From the NCBI RefSeq assembly GCF_002238045.1, contig NZ_NBYO01000001.1, positions 1,630,788 through 1,694,787 on the forward strand: a stretch of 64,000 bases of DNA. The letters are read 5' to 3'. Numbering within the stretch: position 1 is the first letter of the stretch; each line of letters begins with the position of its first letter. The stretch is from Notoacmeibacter marinus. GTDB lineage: Bacteria; Pseudomonadota; Alphaproteobacteria; Rhizobiales; Rhizobiaceae. The position numbers and the translations under genes were made by a program. Under the pieces are notes generated by a model that was not told where the DNA came from, searched no databases, and saw only the letters and a list, made by a program, of their open reading frames with translations. Of this stretch, positions 41,625 through 50,471 are shown one piece after another.

Positions 41625-42304
41625 TCGAGACGTCGAAGATACGTTTCCTCGTCATCGACGATCACCCGATGTTCCGCGAGGCGCTTCAGGCCGCCATTCG
41701 CGCGGCTTACCCGAAATCGGAGATCGTCGACGCCGCATCGCTTGCCGAGGCCAATAGGGCCTTGAACGAGAACGCCAATTTCGATCTCGCCCTACTCGAT
41801 CTCGCCATCCCCGATACCGAGGGCTATTTCGGGCTGCTGGAACTGCGCAATCAGCATCCGCGCATGCCCATCGTGGTCGTTTCCGGCCATGAAGACCCGC
41901 ATATCATCCGTGACGTGATGGCGCAGGGCGCATCGGGCTTCGTGCCGAAGTCGACGCCGCGCTCTACACTGACGCACGCCATCGAATCCGTCATTCAGGG
42001 CAACATTTATCTTCCCGAAGACTATTCGGTACCGGACGAAACGGGCGATCCGGAGCAGGACCGGCTGGAAATTCTGGAGAAGCTGGCGTCGTTGACGCCG
42101 CAACAATTACGGGTGACGCGCATGGTGCGTGCCGGCCTTCTGAACAAGCAGATCGCCTATGAGCTGGGTGTCGGTGAAACGACCGTCAAGGCGCATGTTT
42201 CCGCCGTTCTGCGCAAGCTGAACGTCTATAGCCGTACCCAAGTGGTGGTCGAACTCAACAAATTAGAAGACAGGGACATCAACCGTTTCATGACGTCTGA
42301 CTGA
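41615..42304 (+). CDS. LuxR/NarL-family response regulator (alcohol-oxidation regulator, AgmR/ExaE/PedR-like)
   Basis: About 229 residues. The receiver domain has acidic D15/D16 (FLVIDDHP), phospho-acceptor D62 (LLDLAIPD) and the K in FVPKSTPRS. A LuxR helix-turn-helix follows at the C-terminus (LTPQQLRVTRMVRAGLLNKQIAYELGVGETTVKAHVSAVLRKL). Regulators of this class activate PQQ-ethanol oxidation genes in Pseudomonas. It likely binds GTNCTWAAGTAC and is phosphorylated by the convergent hybrid kinase at 42325. The start codon is uncertain: ATG 41615 has no clear ribosome site, in contrast to the leader ORF. Confidence 0.83.
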   Translation: MEVIETSKIRFLVIDDHPMFREALQAAIRAAYPKSEIVDAASLAEANRALNENANFDLALLDLAIPDTEGYFGLLELRNQHPRMPIVVVSGHEDPHIIRDVMAQGASGFVPKSTPRSTLTHAIESVIQGNIYLPEDYSVPDETGDPEQDRLEILEKLASLTPQQLRVTRMVRAGLLNKQIAYELGVGETTVKAHVSAVLRKLNVYSRTQVVVELNKLEDRDINRFMTSD

Positions 42305-42305
42305 C

Positions 42306-42323
42306 AGCCACAGGCCAGTGGCT
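42306..42323. terminator. Hairpin between convergent regulator and kinase genes
   Basis: AGCCAC (42306-42311), loop AGGCCA, GTGGCT (42318-42323) in the 20-base gap between the stop codons of the response regulator and the kinase. It lacks a T-run; probably a bidirectional barrier or 3'-end stabiliser. Confidence 0.5.
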
Positions 42324-42324
42324 C

Positions 42325-43680
42325 TCAACTCGCCCGGTCGAACCTGCTGCGGTTCAGGAGATGGCTCATCAGGGCCCGCAATTGGGCCGGTTTAACGGGC
42401 TTCGGCAGCATTTCCATCTTCATCTGGCCGACGATAACCTCCAGTTCCGTGCACGGGTCGGCGGAGACGATAATTGCGGGAATGCGCTGTTTGCTGAAGG
42501 CGCGAATGGCCGCCACGGCCGAGGTGCCCAGTTCGTCATTGTCCAAATGCTGGTCGGCAATGATGAGATCGGGAACCACTTTCTTGTCGAGCACGAGCCG
42601 CATGGTTTCATCGAGACCTGTCACCGTGGAGACCTTCAGGCTCCAGGAACGCATAAGCGACGTCATGGCGCGGGCGACGGCCGGATCGTTTTCGATCAGA
42701 AGCACCACCTGTCCGGCCAGCGGCGCTTTCCCCTCTGGAACTTCCGGCATGCATTTTTCCGGTGGGGAGACGCGGCGGCTGGCCTGCTGCGGCAGTGCAA
42801 GGCGAAAGCGCGTTCCCTTGCCGGGTCTGGAAGAGACGGTAAGCTCATAGCCGAGCGCATCGACCATCCGCCGGACGATCGACAGGCCGAGCCCAAGGCC
42901 GGCTTCGGTATTGTCCGGATTGTTGCCGCGATGGAACTCCTCGAAAATGCTCTCGATATCGCCTGCCGCGATCCCGCAGCCCGTATCGTAGACGTCGATG
43001 ACAATGCCTTCGGCCCGCTCCCGCACGCCCACCAGAACGCCGCCGGATATCGTGTAGCGCAGGGCATTGGAAATCAGATTTTGAAGGATTCGTCGGATCA
43101 TCGTCTTGTCGGTTCGAACCGTCAGGGCCCGCGAAACGACCCGGAATTTCAGCCGTTTCAGGTCGGCAAAGGGCCGAAAGCTCTCTTCCAGCGATCCGAT
43201 CATCTGATCGAGCGAAACTTCGGAAATCCGCGTCTTTACTGCACCAGCATCGAATTTCGAGATCTCCAGAAGCGTGCGTAGCAGTTCCTCGATCGATGTG
43301 AGCGACCGGTGCATCTGTTCGACCAGGCGCTGTCCCTCATCTGTCCGCTGCTGGTCTTCCAGCAGGGAAAGCGAGAGCAGGGCAGCATTCAACGGTTGCA
43401 TCAGATCGTGGCTGGCAGCTGCGAGAAAACGCGTCTTGGACTGGTTCGCCTCCTCTGCTTCCTCCTTGGCGGCGGCGAGTTCCTGATTGATTTTTTCCAG
43501 ACGCGTAAGGGTGGACGACAATTCGGCGGTTCGCCGTTTCACCTGACCTTCGAGATTGAGGGCTGTCTGGAACAGTGAAAACGAGTTGCCGTGATGATTG
43601 ATGTCGCTTTCCACCCGGTCCATCAGCACCTTGTTGATCCGCTGAAGCCGCGCGACGTCCGTGATCTCTTCCATTCTCAT
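42325..43680 (-). CDS. Hybrid sensor histidine kinase with C-terminal receiver (ErcS-like)
   Basis: A 451-residue cytoplasmic hybrid kinase without transmembrane segments. A coiled coil (VKRRTAELSSTLTRLEKINQELAAAKEEAEEANQSK) leads to the HisKA box ASHDLMQPLNA with H91. The ATPase domain has NLISNALRYT, YDTGCGI and GLGLGLSIVRRM; a receiver follows with D376 (IIADQHLDND). There is no recognisable input domain, so the upstream FIST gene, overlapping by four bases, is the likely sensor partner. Phosphate would pass through its receiver or directly to the regulator at 41615. Confidence 0.87.
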   Translation of the reverse strand: MRMEEITDVARLQRINKVLMDRVESDINHHGNSFSLFQTALNLEGQVKRRTAELSSTLTRLEKINQELAAAKEEAEEANQSKTRFLAAASHDLMQPLNAALLSLSLLEDQQRTDEGQRLVEQMHRSLTSIEELLRTLLEISKFDAGAVKTRISEVSLDQMIGSLEESFRPFADLKRLKFRVVSRALTVRTDKTMIRRILQNLISNALRYTISGGVLVGVRERAEGIVIDVYDTGCGIAAGDIESIFEEFHRGNNPDNTEAGLGLGLSIVRRMVDALGYELTVSSRPGKGTRFRLALPQQASRRVSPPEKCMPEVPEGKAPLAGQVVLLIENDPAVARAMTSLMRSWSLKVSTVTGLDETMRLVLDKKVVPDLIIADQHLDNDELGTSAVAAIRAFSKQRIPAIIVSADPCTELEVIVGQMKMEMLPKPVKPAQLRALMSHLLNRSRFDRAS

Positions 43681-44852
43681 TCTGCCGCTTCTTTCGTCGC
43701 CACGGGAATGCCGAACGCCACGCCTGCAAGTGTCTGATTCAGATGCATGGAGCGATACTGTTCGCCATAGGTGTTGAAGCCGATAACCCGGTTTTCCGCA
43801 TAGAGCTGGGAGATCTTGTGGGTCACCTGGCGGTTGCGGGCATCGATACGCCGCAGAACGCAGTCGAAACCCAACACGAAGTCGATCTCGCCGATCGTCT
43901 CGCGTACGCTGGCAAGAACATCGGCCGTACTTCTGGCCATTCCCGTCGGCTCGGCCACCGTCAGGACGATACCGTCATCAATGGCGCAGAAAAAGGAAAG
44001 CGAGCCGTCCTCGTTCACCTTCTGGATAGACCGGCAATACATTTCGTTGCCGATCCGCAGCACCAGCGGGTGCGAAGCGAATGTCATGGGTGAGAGCGAT
44101 TGCGGATCGACACCGACCACATCGGCATAGACATGGGCCGCATCGGCCGCATTGAACTCATAAACGATCCTCCGCTCCGGATCGGAGCGCGTGACGACCA
44201 GCTTTTGCGGGGTGGGTTCGAAGTTCTCGGTCTTGAAGATCTGCAACGGAAGGTCGCAGTTGACCAATAGCAGGATCGTGCCGTCGGTCAGAATTTCGCC
44301 GTTGAGGATCAGGCAGGTGCTGTTGAAATCCAGCCCGTCCCCCGCCGATCCGCCGAGGAGCGGCAGATCGTCAAGTCCCCAATGAAGCGCGGCGGCGACC
44401 GCTTCCTCATCGAAGGAAAGGCCATCCGTAATGCACATGGCGAAATTTCGGCTGGATTCGGACTCTTCGTGTTCGGCCTGAAATAGGCAGCGGAAAGTTG
44501 CGACATCCGCCGCCGCTTCATCCAGCCGCCGTGTTCGGTCGATCCGCATCGGGGCAGCCGCTACGTTGAAATGGTCCTTGGGCAGAAGAATGATCATGAT
44601 CTGGCCCTCCGCGGCGCCGTTCGGCGTCAGCTCGCCCGCGGTCGAACAGGCCGCGTAAGGCAGATCGGGCACCGATCGCGCCATCAGCGCGATGATCGTT
44701 TCGGAGTCCACCCGCGATTTCGAGAAATAGATCAATGCGAACGTCGCGTTCGATGCAGCTTCGGAGAGCGCTTCTTCGAGCTCGTCCACCGCATCCTCAG
44801 CCGTAAAGAGACACATTGCGCCGCATCCGTATTGGACCGTCAGAACCTTCAT
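43677..44852 (-). CDS. FIST-domain sensory protein (FIST N and FIST C)
   Basis: A 391-residue cytoplasmic protein. The FIST N part (FALIYFSKSRVDSETIIALMARSVPDLPYAACSTAGEL) is followed by FIST C (FASHPLVLRIGNEMYCRSIQKVNEDGSLSFFCAIDDG, VLGFDCVLRRIDARNRQVTHKISQLYAENRVIGFNTYGEQ). FIST domains are small-ligand sensors in signal transduction. The ATGA overlap with a hybrid kinase lacking an input domain suggests that the two form the sensor unit of alcohol- or lanthanide-dependent regulation. The palindrome at 44922 lies about 70 bases upstream. Confidence 0.85.
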   Translation of the reverse strand: MKVLTVQYGCGAMCLFTAEDAVDELEEALSEAASNATFALIYFSKSRVDSETIIALMARSVPDLPYAACSTAGELTPNGAAEGQIMIILLPKDHFNVAAAPMRIDRTRRLDEAAADVATFRCLFQAEHEESESSRNFAMCITDGLSFDEEAVAAALHWGLDDLPLLGGSAGDGLDFNSTCLILNGEILTDGTILLLVNCDLPLQIFKTENFEPTPQKLVVTRSDPERRIVYEFNAADAAHVYADVVGVDPQSLSPMTFASHPLVLRIGNEMYCRSIQKVNEDGSLSFFCAIDDGIVLTVAEPTGMARSTADVLASVRETIGEIDFVLGFDCVLRRIDARNRQVTHKISQLYAENRVIGFNTYGEQYRSMHLNQTLAGVAFGIPVATKEAAE

Positions 44853-45238
44853 CCATTCCTCCCAAAGACGTCAGGACGCCCTCGACAGTCATGCTAGTCC
44901 CGCCACCGGGCGCAGGCGAGTGTGCTAAAGTACACTATACATCCGCTTCTTCGCCAAACATCTACAGAGCCGGAAGAATGGTCCGCCATTCCGGTCGGTG
45001 CAAGCTGACAGAACGAGGGAAGGGCGGCATGGCGATGATGCGGTCAACGTAGCTCATCGGAAGAACCGCCCGTGCCGTGATATTGCATATGGCGGCTAAC
45101 TGTTCTGCACTAGCCCATCCTGCCGACGCGCCGCACCTATGTGGGCTCTGCCCAAGTACGTGCCTTCGTTCGGACTTGCCGTACCGATATTTTACCGCGC
45201 AACCGGCCGCAGGGCACCTCGCCCCACGAAGGCAGGGA
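44853..45238. other. Gene-free stretch upstream of the FIST operon
   Basis: A 386-base gap between the start of the FIST operon and the end of the universal stress gene. It holds the operator at 44922-44933 and a weaker relative, CTGCCCAAGTAC (45148-45159, 7 of 10 fixed positions). Short frames exist but none has a ribosome site or recognisable product. No RNA gene was identified. Confidence 0.5.
44922..44933. promoter_or_regulatory. Palindromic operator GTGCTAAAGTAC upstream of the FIST-kinase operon
   Basis: Fits GTNCTWAAGTAC and is extended by flanking TGT/ACA to a longer palindrome (GTGT...ACAC, 44920-44935). It lies 69 bases upstream of the FIST start, where an activator site would be expected. 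Confidence 0.62.
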
Positions 45239-45670
45239 CTACCGCACGACCAGGACAGAGCAGGCCGAATGCCGCACCACGCGCGCCGCATTGGGCCCGA
45301 GCAGGTAGTCCTTGAAGTCCGGGCGGTGGGCGCCGATCACGATCAAGTCCGCATGCGACAGTTTGGCGGCCTTCAGCACCTCTTCATAGGCGCTGCCCAC
45401 GGCGACGATGTGCCTGACGTCTTGATTGGCTTCGTCGCCCAGCACGTCGCCCGCGAATTTTTCCAGCAGCTCCGCCGCCCCGTCCTTGGCCGTCTTGATA
45501 TGATGATCCTCGAAATAGGCGCCGACAATGGTGGCCCCGAAATCCGGAACGACAGTGATCACGTCGAGCTGCGCATCGTCCAGTTCGGCCATCCTCCTGG
45601 CCGCTTCCAGAACGTGCCGTTCTTCCTTGGGGCGGTTTATGTCGACGGCACACAATACTGTTTTGGTCAT
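45239..45670 (-). CDS. Universal stress protein (UspA family)
   Basis: A 143-residue UspA-fold protein. VLCAVDINRPKEE begins the nucleotide-binding core, HIVAVGSAYEEVLKAAKLSHADLIVIGAHRPDFKDYLLGPNAARVVRHSACSVLVVR ends it with the G-2x-G-9x-G-(S/T)-type segment partly altered (LLGPNAARVVRHS). USP proteins are often last in TRAP operons, where they may control transporter activity. ATG 45670 overlaps the permease stop by four bases. Confidence 0.86.
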   Translation of the reverse strand: MTKTVLCAVDINRPKEERHVLEAARRMAELDDAQLDVITVVPDFGATIVGAYFEDHHIKTAKDGAAELLEKFAGDVLGDEANQDVRHIVAVGSAYEEVLKAAKLSHADLIVIGAHRPDFKDYLLGPNAARVVRHSACSVLVVR

Positions 45671-48276
45671 GCCGTTGCTCCTTCGAGGACAGGTGTTGCG
45701 CGGCGCGATTGCAACCAGGCGATGAGACCCAGCAGAAGCAGGGCGGGGATGAAGATCAGTTCTTTTGGCCACTGATCGGCGCTCGCCTTCACGCTGGCGA
45801 TCTGAACGGGCTCGTCGGCGTAGAAATCGAACCCGCTCAGGGCCTCACCGAGTTCCGTGCCGAACATCGGCTCGTCCAATCGCTGAACATCGTCCTCGGG
45901 AACGATGATGAATCCCAGCGCTTCGAGACGCGCATCGGCGCCTTCAGCGTCTGGCACGGTCACGGGAACGGTTACGTCCTTGACCTCGAGCGTGTCGAAG
46001 TCGGGACCGGAAATCACCGTCCGCAACTGGCTGCCGGGCCGGGCTTCGCCCAATGCTTCAGCAAACGCGGCGGGCGGAATGTTTTCGAATGGCGGTTGAA
46101 TCCGGTCCATGAAGAAGCCCGGCCGGAACAGAGCGAAGGCGATCAGCAACAATGCCACGGTTTCCCAGATCTGGTTCCTGGTGAGGAACCAGTTCATCGT
46201 CGCGGCGGTAAAGACCAAGATGCCGATGGTCGCGACGATGAAGACGATGATGCCCTGCATCCAAGTCACGTCGATCAACAGGAGATCGGTGTTGAAGATG
46301 AACACGAAGGGCAGCGCCACGGTCCGCAGACTGTAGAAGAAGGCGGTGAAGCCGGTGCGGATCGCGTCGCCTCCCGATACGGCCGCCGCGGCGAAACTGG
46401 CCAGTCCCACGGGTGGCGTCACATCGGCCATGATCCCGAAATAGAAGACGAACAGATGCACCGCGATCAGCGGCACCACGAGACCGGACTGCGCACCCAG
46501 CTCGACGACAACCGCAACCATGAGCGACGATACGACAATGTAGTTCGCCGTGGTCGGCAGGCCCATGCCGAGGATCAGCGACAGGATGGCGACGAAGATC
46601 AGCATGAGGATCAGATTGCCGCCCGAGAGGAACTCGACGAAATCGGCCATCACCTGGCCGATGCCCGTCAGCGAGACCGTGCCGACGATGATGCCGGCGG
46701 TTGCCGTTGCCAGGCCGATGCCGATCATGTTGCGGGCGCCGTCGATCATGCCTTCGACCAGATCGACCACGCCGTCCTTCAGGCGGCCGATTGCGTCGCT
46801 CTGGCCACGGAAGAAGGCCTTGAGCGTCTTCTGCGTCAGCAGGATGCCGAACAGCAGGAAGGTGGCCCAGAACGCCGACAGGCCCGGTGATTTGCGTTCG
46901 ATCATCAGGAAATAGACCAGCACGATGATCGGCAGCAGATAATAGAGGCCGGATTTGTAGATCTTCGCCACATCCGGCAGTTCGACCACTTCGGCATTGG
47001 GATCGTCCGGTTCCAGGTCGGGGGCCTGCGCGGCAAGATAGACCAGCGCGATATATACCGCCCCCAGCAACACCGAGAGGATCAGTCCCGAGCCTTCGGG
47101 GAACATTGAGACGATCCAGCCCACCGGATATTGCGTGGCGTAGCACAGAAGGGCGAAGCCTGCGAAGAAGCCGAACATGCCCAATATGGTGTTGAAGAGA
47201 TTGACCACCTTGTTGCCGATGGTCGGCATGTTGTTCTTCACCGCTTCGAGGTGAACGATATAGACCAGCGCGATATAGCTGATGATGGCGGGCAGGAAGG
47301 CGTGGGTGATCACTTCGACGTAGGAAATGCCCACATATTCCACCATCAGAAAGGCAGCGGCGCCCATGACCGGCGGCATGATCTGGCCGTTCACCGACGA
47401 TGCGACCTCGACCGAACCGGCCTTCTCGGCACTGAAACCGACCCGCTTCATCAGAGGAATGGTGAAGGTGCCGGTCGTCACCACATTGGCAATGGACGAG
47501 CCGGAGATCAGGCCCGTCGCGGCCGATCCGACGACGGCAGCCTTGGCAGGCCCGCCGCGCAGATGGCCAAGCGCGCCGAAGGCCATCTTGATGAAGTAGT
47601 TGCCGGCGCCGGCCTTGTCGAGAAGGGCGCCGAACAGCACGAAGAGGAAAACGAATTTCGTCGAGACGCCCAGCGCGATGCCGAACACGCCTTCGGACGT
47701 GATCCACATATGGCTCATGGCCTTGCGCAGCGACGCGCCGGCCCAACGGATCTGATCGGGCACGACGTCGGACGCGCCGAAAAAGACGTAGGCCAGAAAC
47801 ACGACCGCCAGAAGGACCATGATGGGCCCGAGAACGCGGTAGGAGGCGATGAAAAGAAGGATCAGTCCGGCCAGCGCGAAATAGGCGTCGGACGTATCTG
47901 CCAGACCGCCGTTCTGGACGATCTTGTCGTAGAAGAAATAGCCATAGAGCGCGAGGAACGCGCCGGCGATACCCAACGCCCAATCATAGAGGGGGATGCG
48001 GTCGCGCGGACTGAACTTGAAGAGCGGGTAGGCCATGGCGGCCAGGAAAATGGCAAAGGCCAGATGGATCTGCCGCGAATTGTTGATCAGATCGCCGGGC
48101 AGGATGTAGGGGGCGACGGGTGACGCCAGAAGCACCTGAAAGATCGACCAGGCCAGAGCGACTGTTGCAATGAAAAGTCCGACCGCGCCTTTCGGTTTGC
48201 GGGCGCCGCTGTCACTGGCGGCGACAAGTTCTTGCAGTTCCTCTTCGCTCAACCGGCGGTTTTCGGTGTTTGACAT
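45667..48276 (-). CDS. TRAP transporter fused permease (TAXI-type, DctQ-DctM fusion)
   Basis: An 869-residue membrane protein. Its first part corresponds to the small permease and the later TRAP large-permease domain carries GSAATGLISGSSIANVVTTGTFTIPLMKR, VNGQIMPPVMGAAAFLMVEYVGI, LGMGLPTTANYIVVSSLM and DVTPPVGLASFAAAAVSGGD. A C-terminal soluble stretch of about 100 residues precedes a last helix. Fused permeases go with TAXI-type binding proteins, as here (48391). The substrate is unknown. The 114-base gap upstream holds a strong palindrome. Confidence 0.92.
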   Translation of the reverse strand: MSNTENRRLSEEELQELVAASDSGARKPKGAVGLFIATVALAWSIFQVLLASPVAPYILPGDLINNSRQIHLAFAIFLAAMAYPLFKFSPRDRIPLYDWALGIAGAFLALYGYFFYDKIVQNGGLADTSDAYFALAGLILLFIASYRVLGPIMVLLAVVFLAYVFFGASDVVPDQIRWAGASLRKAMSHMWITSEGVFGIALGVSTKFVFLFVLFGALLDKAGAGNYFIKMAFGALGHLRGGPAKAAVVGSAATGLISGSSIANVVTTGTFTIPLMKRVGFSAEKAGSVEVASSVNGQIMPPVMGAAAFLMVEYVGISYVEVITHAFLPAIISYIALVYIVHLEAVKNNMPTIGNKVVNLFNTILGMFGFFAGFALLCYATQYPVGWIVSMFPEGSGLILSVLLGAVYIALVYLAAQAPDLEPDDPNAEVVELPDVAKIYKSGLYYLLPIIVLVYFLMIERKSPGLSAFWATFLLFGILLTQKTLKAFFRGQSDAIGRLKDGVVDLVEGMIDGARNMIGIGLATATAGIIVGTVSLTGIGQVMADFVEFLSGGNLILMLIFVAILSLILGMGLPTTANYIVVSSLMVAVVVELGAQSGLVVPLIAVHLFVFYFGIMADVTPPVGLASFAAAAVSGGDAIRTGFTAFFYSLRTVALPFVFIFNTDLLLIDVTWMQGIIVFIVATIGILVFTAATMNWFLTRNQIWETVALLLIAFALFRPGFFMDRIQPPFENIPPAAFAEALGEARPGSQLRTVISGPDFDTLEVKDVTVPVTVPDAEGADARLEALGFIIVPEDDVQRLDEPMFGTELGEALSGFDFYADEPVQIASVKASADQWPKELIFIPALLLLGLIAWLQSRRATPVLEGATA

Positions 48277-48348
48277 AGGTCCTCCAGCGCCGGTCCCCGG
48301 CTCGTGTTGGCTTCAGGTCGCGCCGCCGGAACGGGCGGAGGTATCCGA

Positions 48349-48366
48349 GGGGCGGCGCGCCGCCCC
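48349..48366 (-). other. Perfect GC-rich palindrome between TAXI binding-protein and permease genes
   Basis: GGGGCGGCGCGCCGCCCC, 18 bp fully self-complementary, lies 25 bases after the TAXI stop. It should form a very stable hairpin in mRNA. There is no T-run; it probably acts as an mRNA stabiliser or attenuator, as at the other binding-protein genes. Confidence 0.6.
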
Positions 48367-48390
48367 CCGAACGTCTTCGAATGGGTTGGC

Positions 48391-49359
48391 TTATTCGAGC
48401 CAGCCTTTCTCGCGATAGTAGCGCTCAGCGCCGGGGTGCAGCGGCGCGGACAGACCGGCCGTGACCATCTCCTCGGGCTTGAGGTTGGCGAAGGCGGGGT
48501 GCAGGCCCTTGAAGTCTTCGAAATTCTCGAAGACCGAGCTGACCAGCGCATAGACGACATCGTCGGACACGTCCGCCGAGGTCACGAAGGTGGCGCCGAC
48601 GCCGAAGGTCTGCGTATCCTCGTCATTGCCGCGATACATGCCGCCCGGAATGGTGGCCGTGCGGTAGAAGGAATTCTCCGACACCAGGCCATCGACGACA
48701 TCGCCGGAGATTTCGACCAGCACGGAATCGCAGGCCGTGGTGGCTTCCTGAATGGAGCCGGACGGATGACCGACAGTGTAGACCATCGCATCGATCTGGT
48801 TGTCGCAGAGCGCGGCGGACTGCTCGGCGGCCTTCAGTTCCGTCGCCAGTGCGAAGTCGCCGGTCGACCAGCCGAGGGCCTCCATCAGAACTTCCATCGT
48901 GCCGCGCTGGCCGGAGCCGGGGTTGCCGATATTGACGCGCTTGCCCTTGAGGTCTTCGACGGTCTTGATGCCGCTATCGGCGCGAGCCACCACCGTAAAC
49001 GGCTCCGGGTGCACCGAGAAAACCGCGCGAAGGCCTTCGAACGGACCTTCCTCCTCGAAACGGGACGTGCCGTTATAGGCGTGATACTGCCAGTCGGACT
49101 GCGCCACGCCAAACTCCAGTTCGCCTTCGCGAATGGTGTTGATGTTGTAGACCGAGCCGCCGGTGGATTCGACGGAGCAGCGTACGCCATGGTCGCGGCG
49201 GCCTTTGTTGACCAGCCGGCAGATCGCGCCGCCGGTCGGATAGTAGACTCCCGTCACGCCGCCCGTGCCGATCGTGATGAACTCCTCGGCATATGCGGCC
49301 GGCGCCATCATCGCAGCGACCGCTGCGCCGGCTAGGCCGAACTTGATCTTGGAAAACAT
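48391..49359 (-). CDS. TAXI-family TRAP transporter solute-binding protein
   Basis: A 322-residue periplasmic protein. ATG 49359 follows AGGGAG and gives the signal [23 protein letters not shown]. The TAXI hallmark [26 protein letters not shown] starts the mature protein; [40 protein letters not shown] and [18 protein letters not shown] are further conserved blocks. It works with the fused permease at 45667. Known substrates of the family include glutamate and 2-oxoglutarate, but this substrate is unassigned. Confidence 0.92.
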   Translation of the reverse strand: MFSKIKFGLAGAAVAAMMAPAAYAEEFITIGTGGVTGVYYPTGGAICRLVNKGRRDHGVRCSVESTGGSVYNINTIREGELEFGVAQSDWQYHAYNGTSRFEEEGPFEGLRAVFSVHPEPFTVVARADSGIKTVEDLKGKRVNIGNPGSGQRGTMEVLMEALGWSTGDFALATELKAAEQSAALCDNQIDAMVYTVGHPSGSIQEATTACDSVLVEISGDVVDGLVSENSFYRTATIPGGMYRGNDEDTQTFGVGATFVTSADVSDDVVYALVSSVFENFEDFKGLHPAFANLKPEEMVTAGLSAPLHPGAERYYREKGWLE

Positions 49360-49391
49360 GGGTTTCTCCCTTTTTTGGCTTGTTGGTTGTC

Positions 49392-50294
49392 TCATTCAAT
49401 CGCCACCAGCTCGCACAGGTCGCGATTATTTTCTTCAACTTCGGCGATGCGCCGTCGGGCTGAAGATCCTGCTCGCCGGACAAACATGCTCATAAGCGTT
49501 TCTGCCAGGAACATGGTCGGCACGTATGAGGAAAAGAAATGCGGGCTTTCAGTTGGGACCACCAGTCGGATCGTTGCGTGTTTCAGGGCCGGACATGCCA
49601 AGCTATCGGTGATGACGATCGCCTGACAACCCCGCTTCACAGCAAGTTCAACGGCTTTGATCGTGCCGGGCGCGAATGGCGGCTTCGTCACGACCAGAAG
49701 CACGTCCCTTCTGCCGATGTCGGCCAACCCGCTGCCGAGCGAGGCCCCCATCCGGTTCAGCATGAACCAGTTGCCGGCACAGAAACTGCCCATATACGCC
49801 AGATATTCGACGATACCGGTCGAACCCAGCGCCCCGACCAGATAGACGTTGCGTGCCTGGAAAAGGATCTCCACGGTCCTGTTGAGGAGCGTCTCGTCGA
49901 AATCCTGGGCGGTGCGGGCGAGGTTGGACTGGCAGGCCGTGAGATGGGCGCGGATAAAACTTTCTTCGCCTTCGCCATGATCATGCTGAAGCCGTTGGGC
50001 ACGATCGGCGAAATGGCTGACGCGCTGCCCGATCTTGCTTCTCATCTCTTCGCGCAGAACGTCGAAACTCTCATAGCCGAGCGCTTTTGCCAGCCGCGAA
50101 TAGGCCGAGGCGGACACGCCGCTTCCGAGCGCGACGGCGCGTAGCGGGCGTGTCGCGACATCCACCGGATTTTCTTTCAGGAAATCGGCCGCCTTCTGCA
50201 GCGTATCGGAGAGCGAACTGTAGCGAGCGGCAAGCCGCTCTTCGAATGGTTCGTCCAGGAAGACCTCCCTTGAGACAAGGCTCTTTCTGCTCAC
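49392..50294 (-). CDS. RpiR-family transcriptional regulator (HTH + SIS domain)
   Basis: About 300 residues. An RpiR helix-turn-helix ([54 protein letters not shown]) is followed by a SIS domain ([65 protein letters not shown]). I choose GTG 50294 because AAGGGG lies eight bases upstream; GTG 50324 is in frame but has no ribosome site. SIS domains sense phosphosugars or other small ligands. It lies directly before the TAXI TRAP genes and is probably their regulator, acting through the direct repeats at 50325-50368. Confidence 0.85.
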   Translation of the reverse strand: MSRKSLVSREVFLDEPFEERLAARYSSLSDTLQKAADFLKENPVDVATRPLRAVALGSGVSASAYSRLAKALGYESFDVLREEMRSKIGQRVSHFADRAQRLQHDHGEGEESFIRAHLTACQSNLARTAQDFDETLLNRTVEILFQARNVYLVGALGSTGIVEYLAYMGSFCAGNWFMLNRMGASLGSGLADIGRRDVLLVVTKPPFAPGTIKAVELAVKRGCQAIVITDSLACPALKHATIRLVVPTESPHFFSSYVPTMFLAETLMSMFVRRAGSSARRRIAEVEENNRDLCELVAIE

Positions 50295-50324
50295 CCCGCG
50301 TTCCCCTTGGCGCGGATTAGTCAC

Positions 50325-50368
50325 TTTGTTTCATTCGTTGTCAAGCATTGACGAATTTGTTTCAATCG
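50325..50368. promoter_or_regulatory. Tandem TTTGTTTCAWTCG repeats upstream of the RpiR gene
   Basis: TTTGTTTCATTCG (50325-50337) and TTTGTTTCAATCG (50356-50368) agree at 12 of 13 positions and their starts are 31 bp (three helical turns) apart. Read on the reverse strand they are TGAAACAAA boxes. They lie between the regulator and the divergent crotonase gene at 50472, so they are a good candidate for the RpiR operator. Confidence 0.6.
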
Positions 50369-50471
50369 AACATATGGCGCTGCGCGGATCGGCCCCGTGC
50401 CGACGCGCCTTCGGTGAGGCCGCGCTGGCCCGCCAGCCGACGAAACCATTTGGCACCCGGTGGAGAACGAC

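Noticed and set aside
45148-45159. CTGCCCAAGTAC as a further copy of the quinoprotein-region palindrome
   Set aside because: Only 7 of 10 fixed positions match and the site is far from any start codon on a fitting strand; kept as a note only.
45709-48123. Two long forward frames (393 and 330 codons) opposite the fused TRAP permease
   Set aside because: Very rich in Asp, Gln, His and Arg with no hydrophobic core; antisense shadows of membrane-protein codons.
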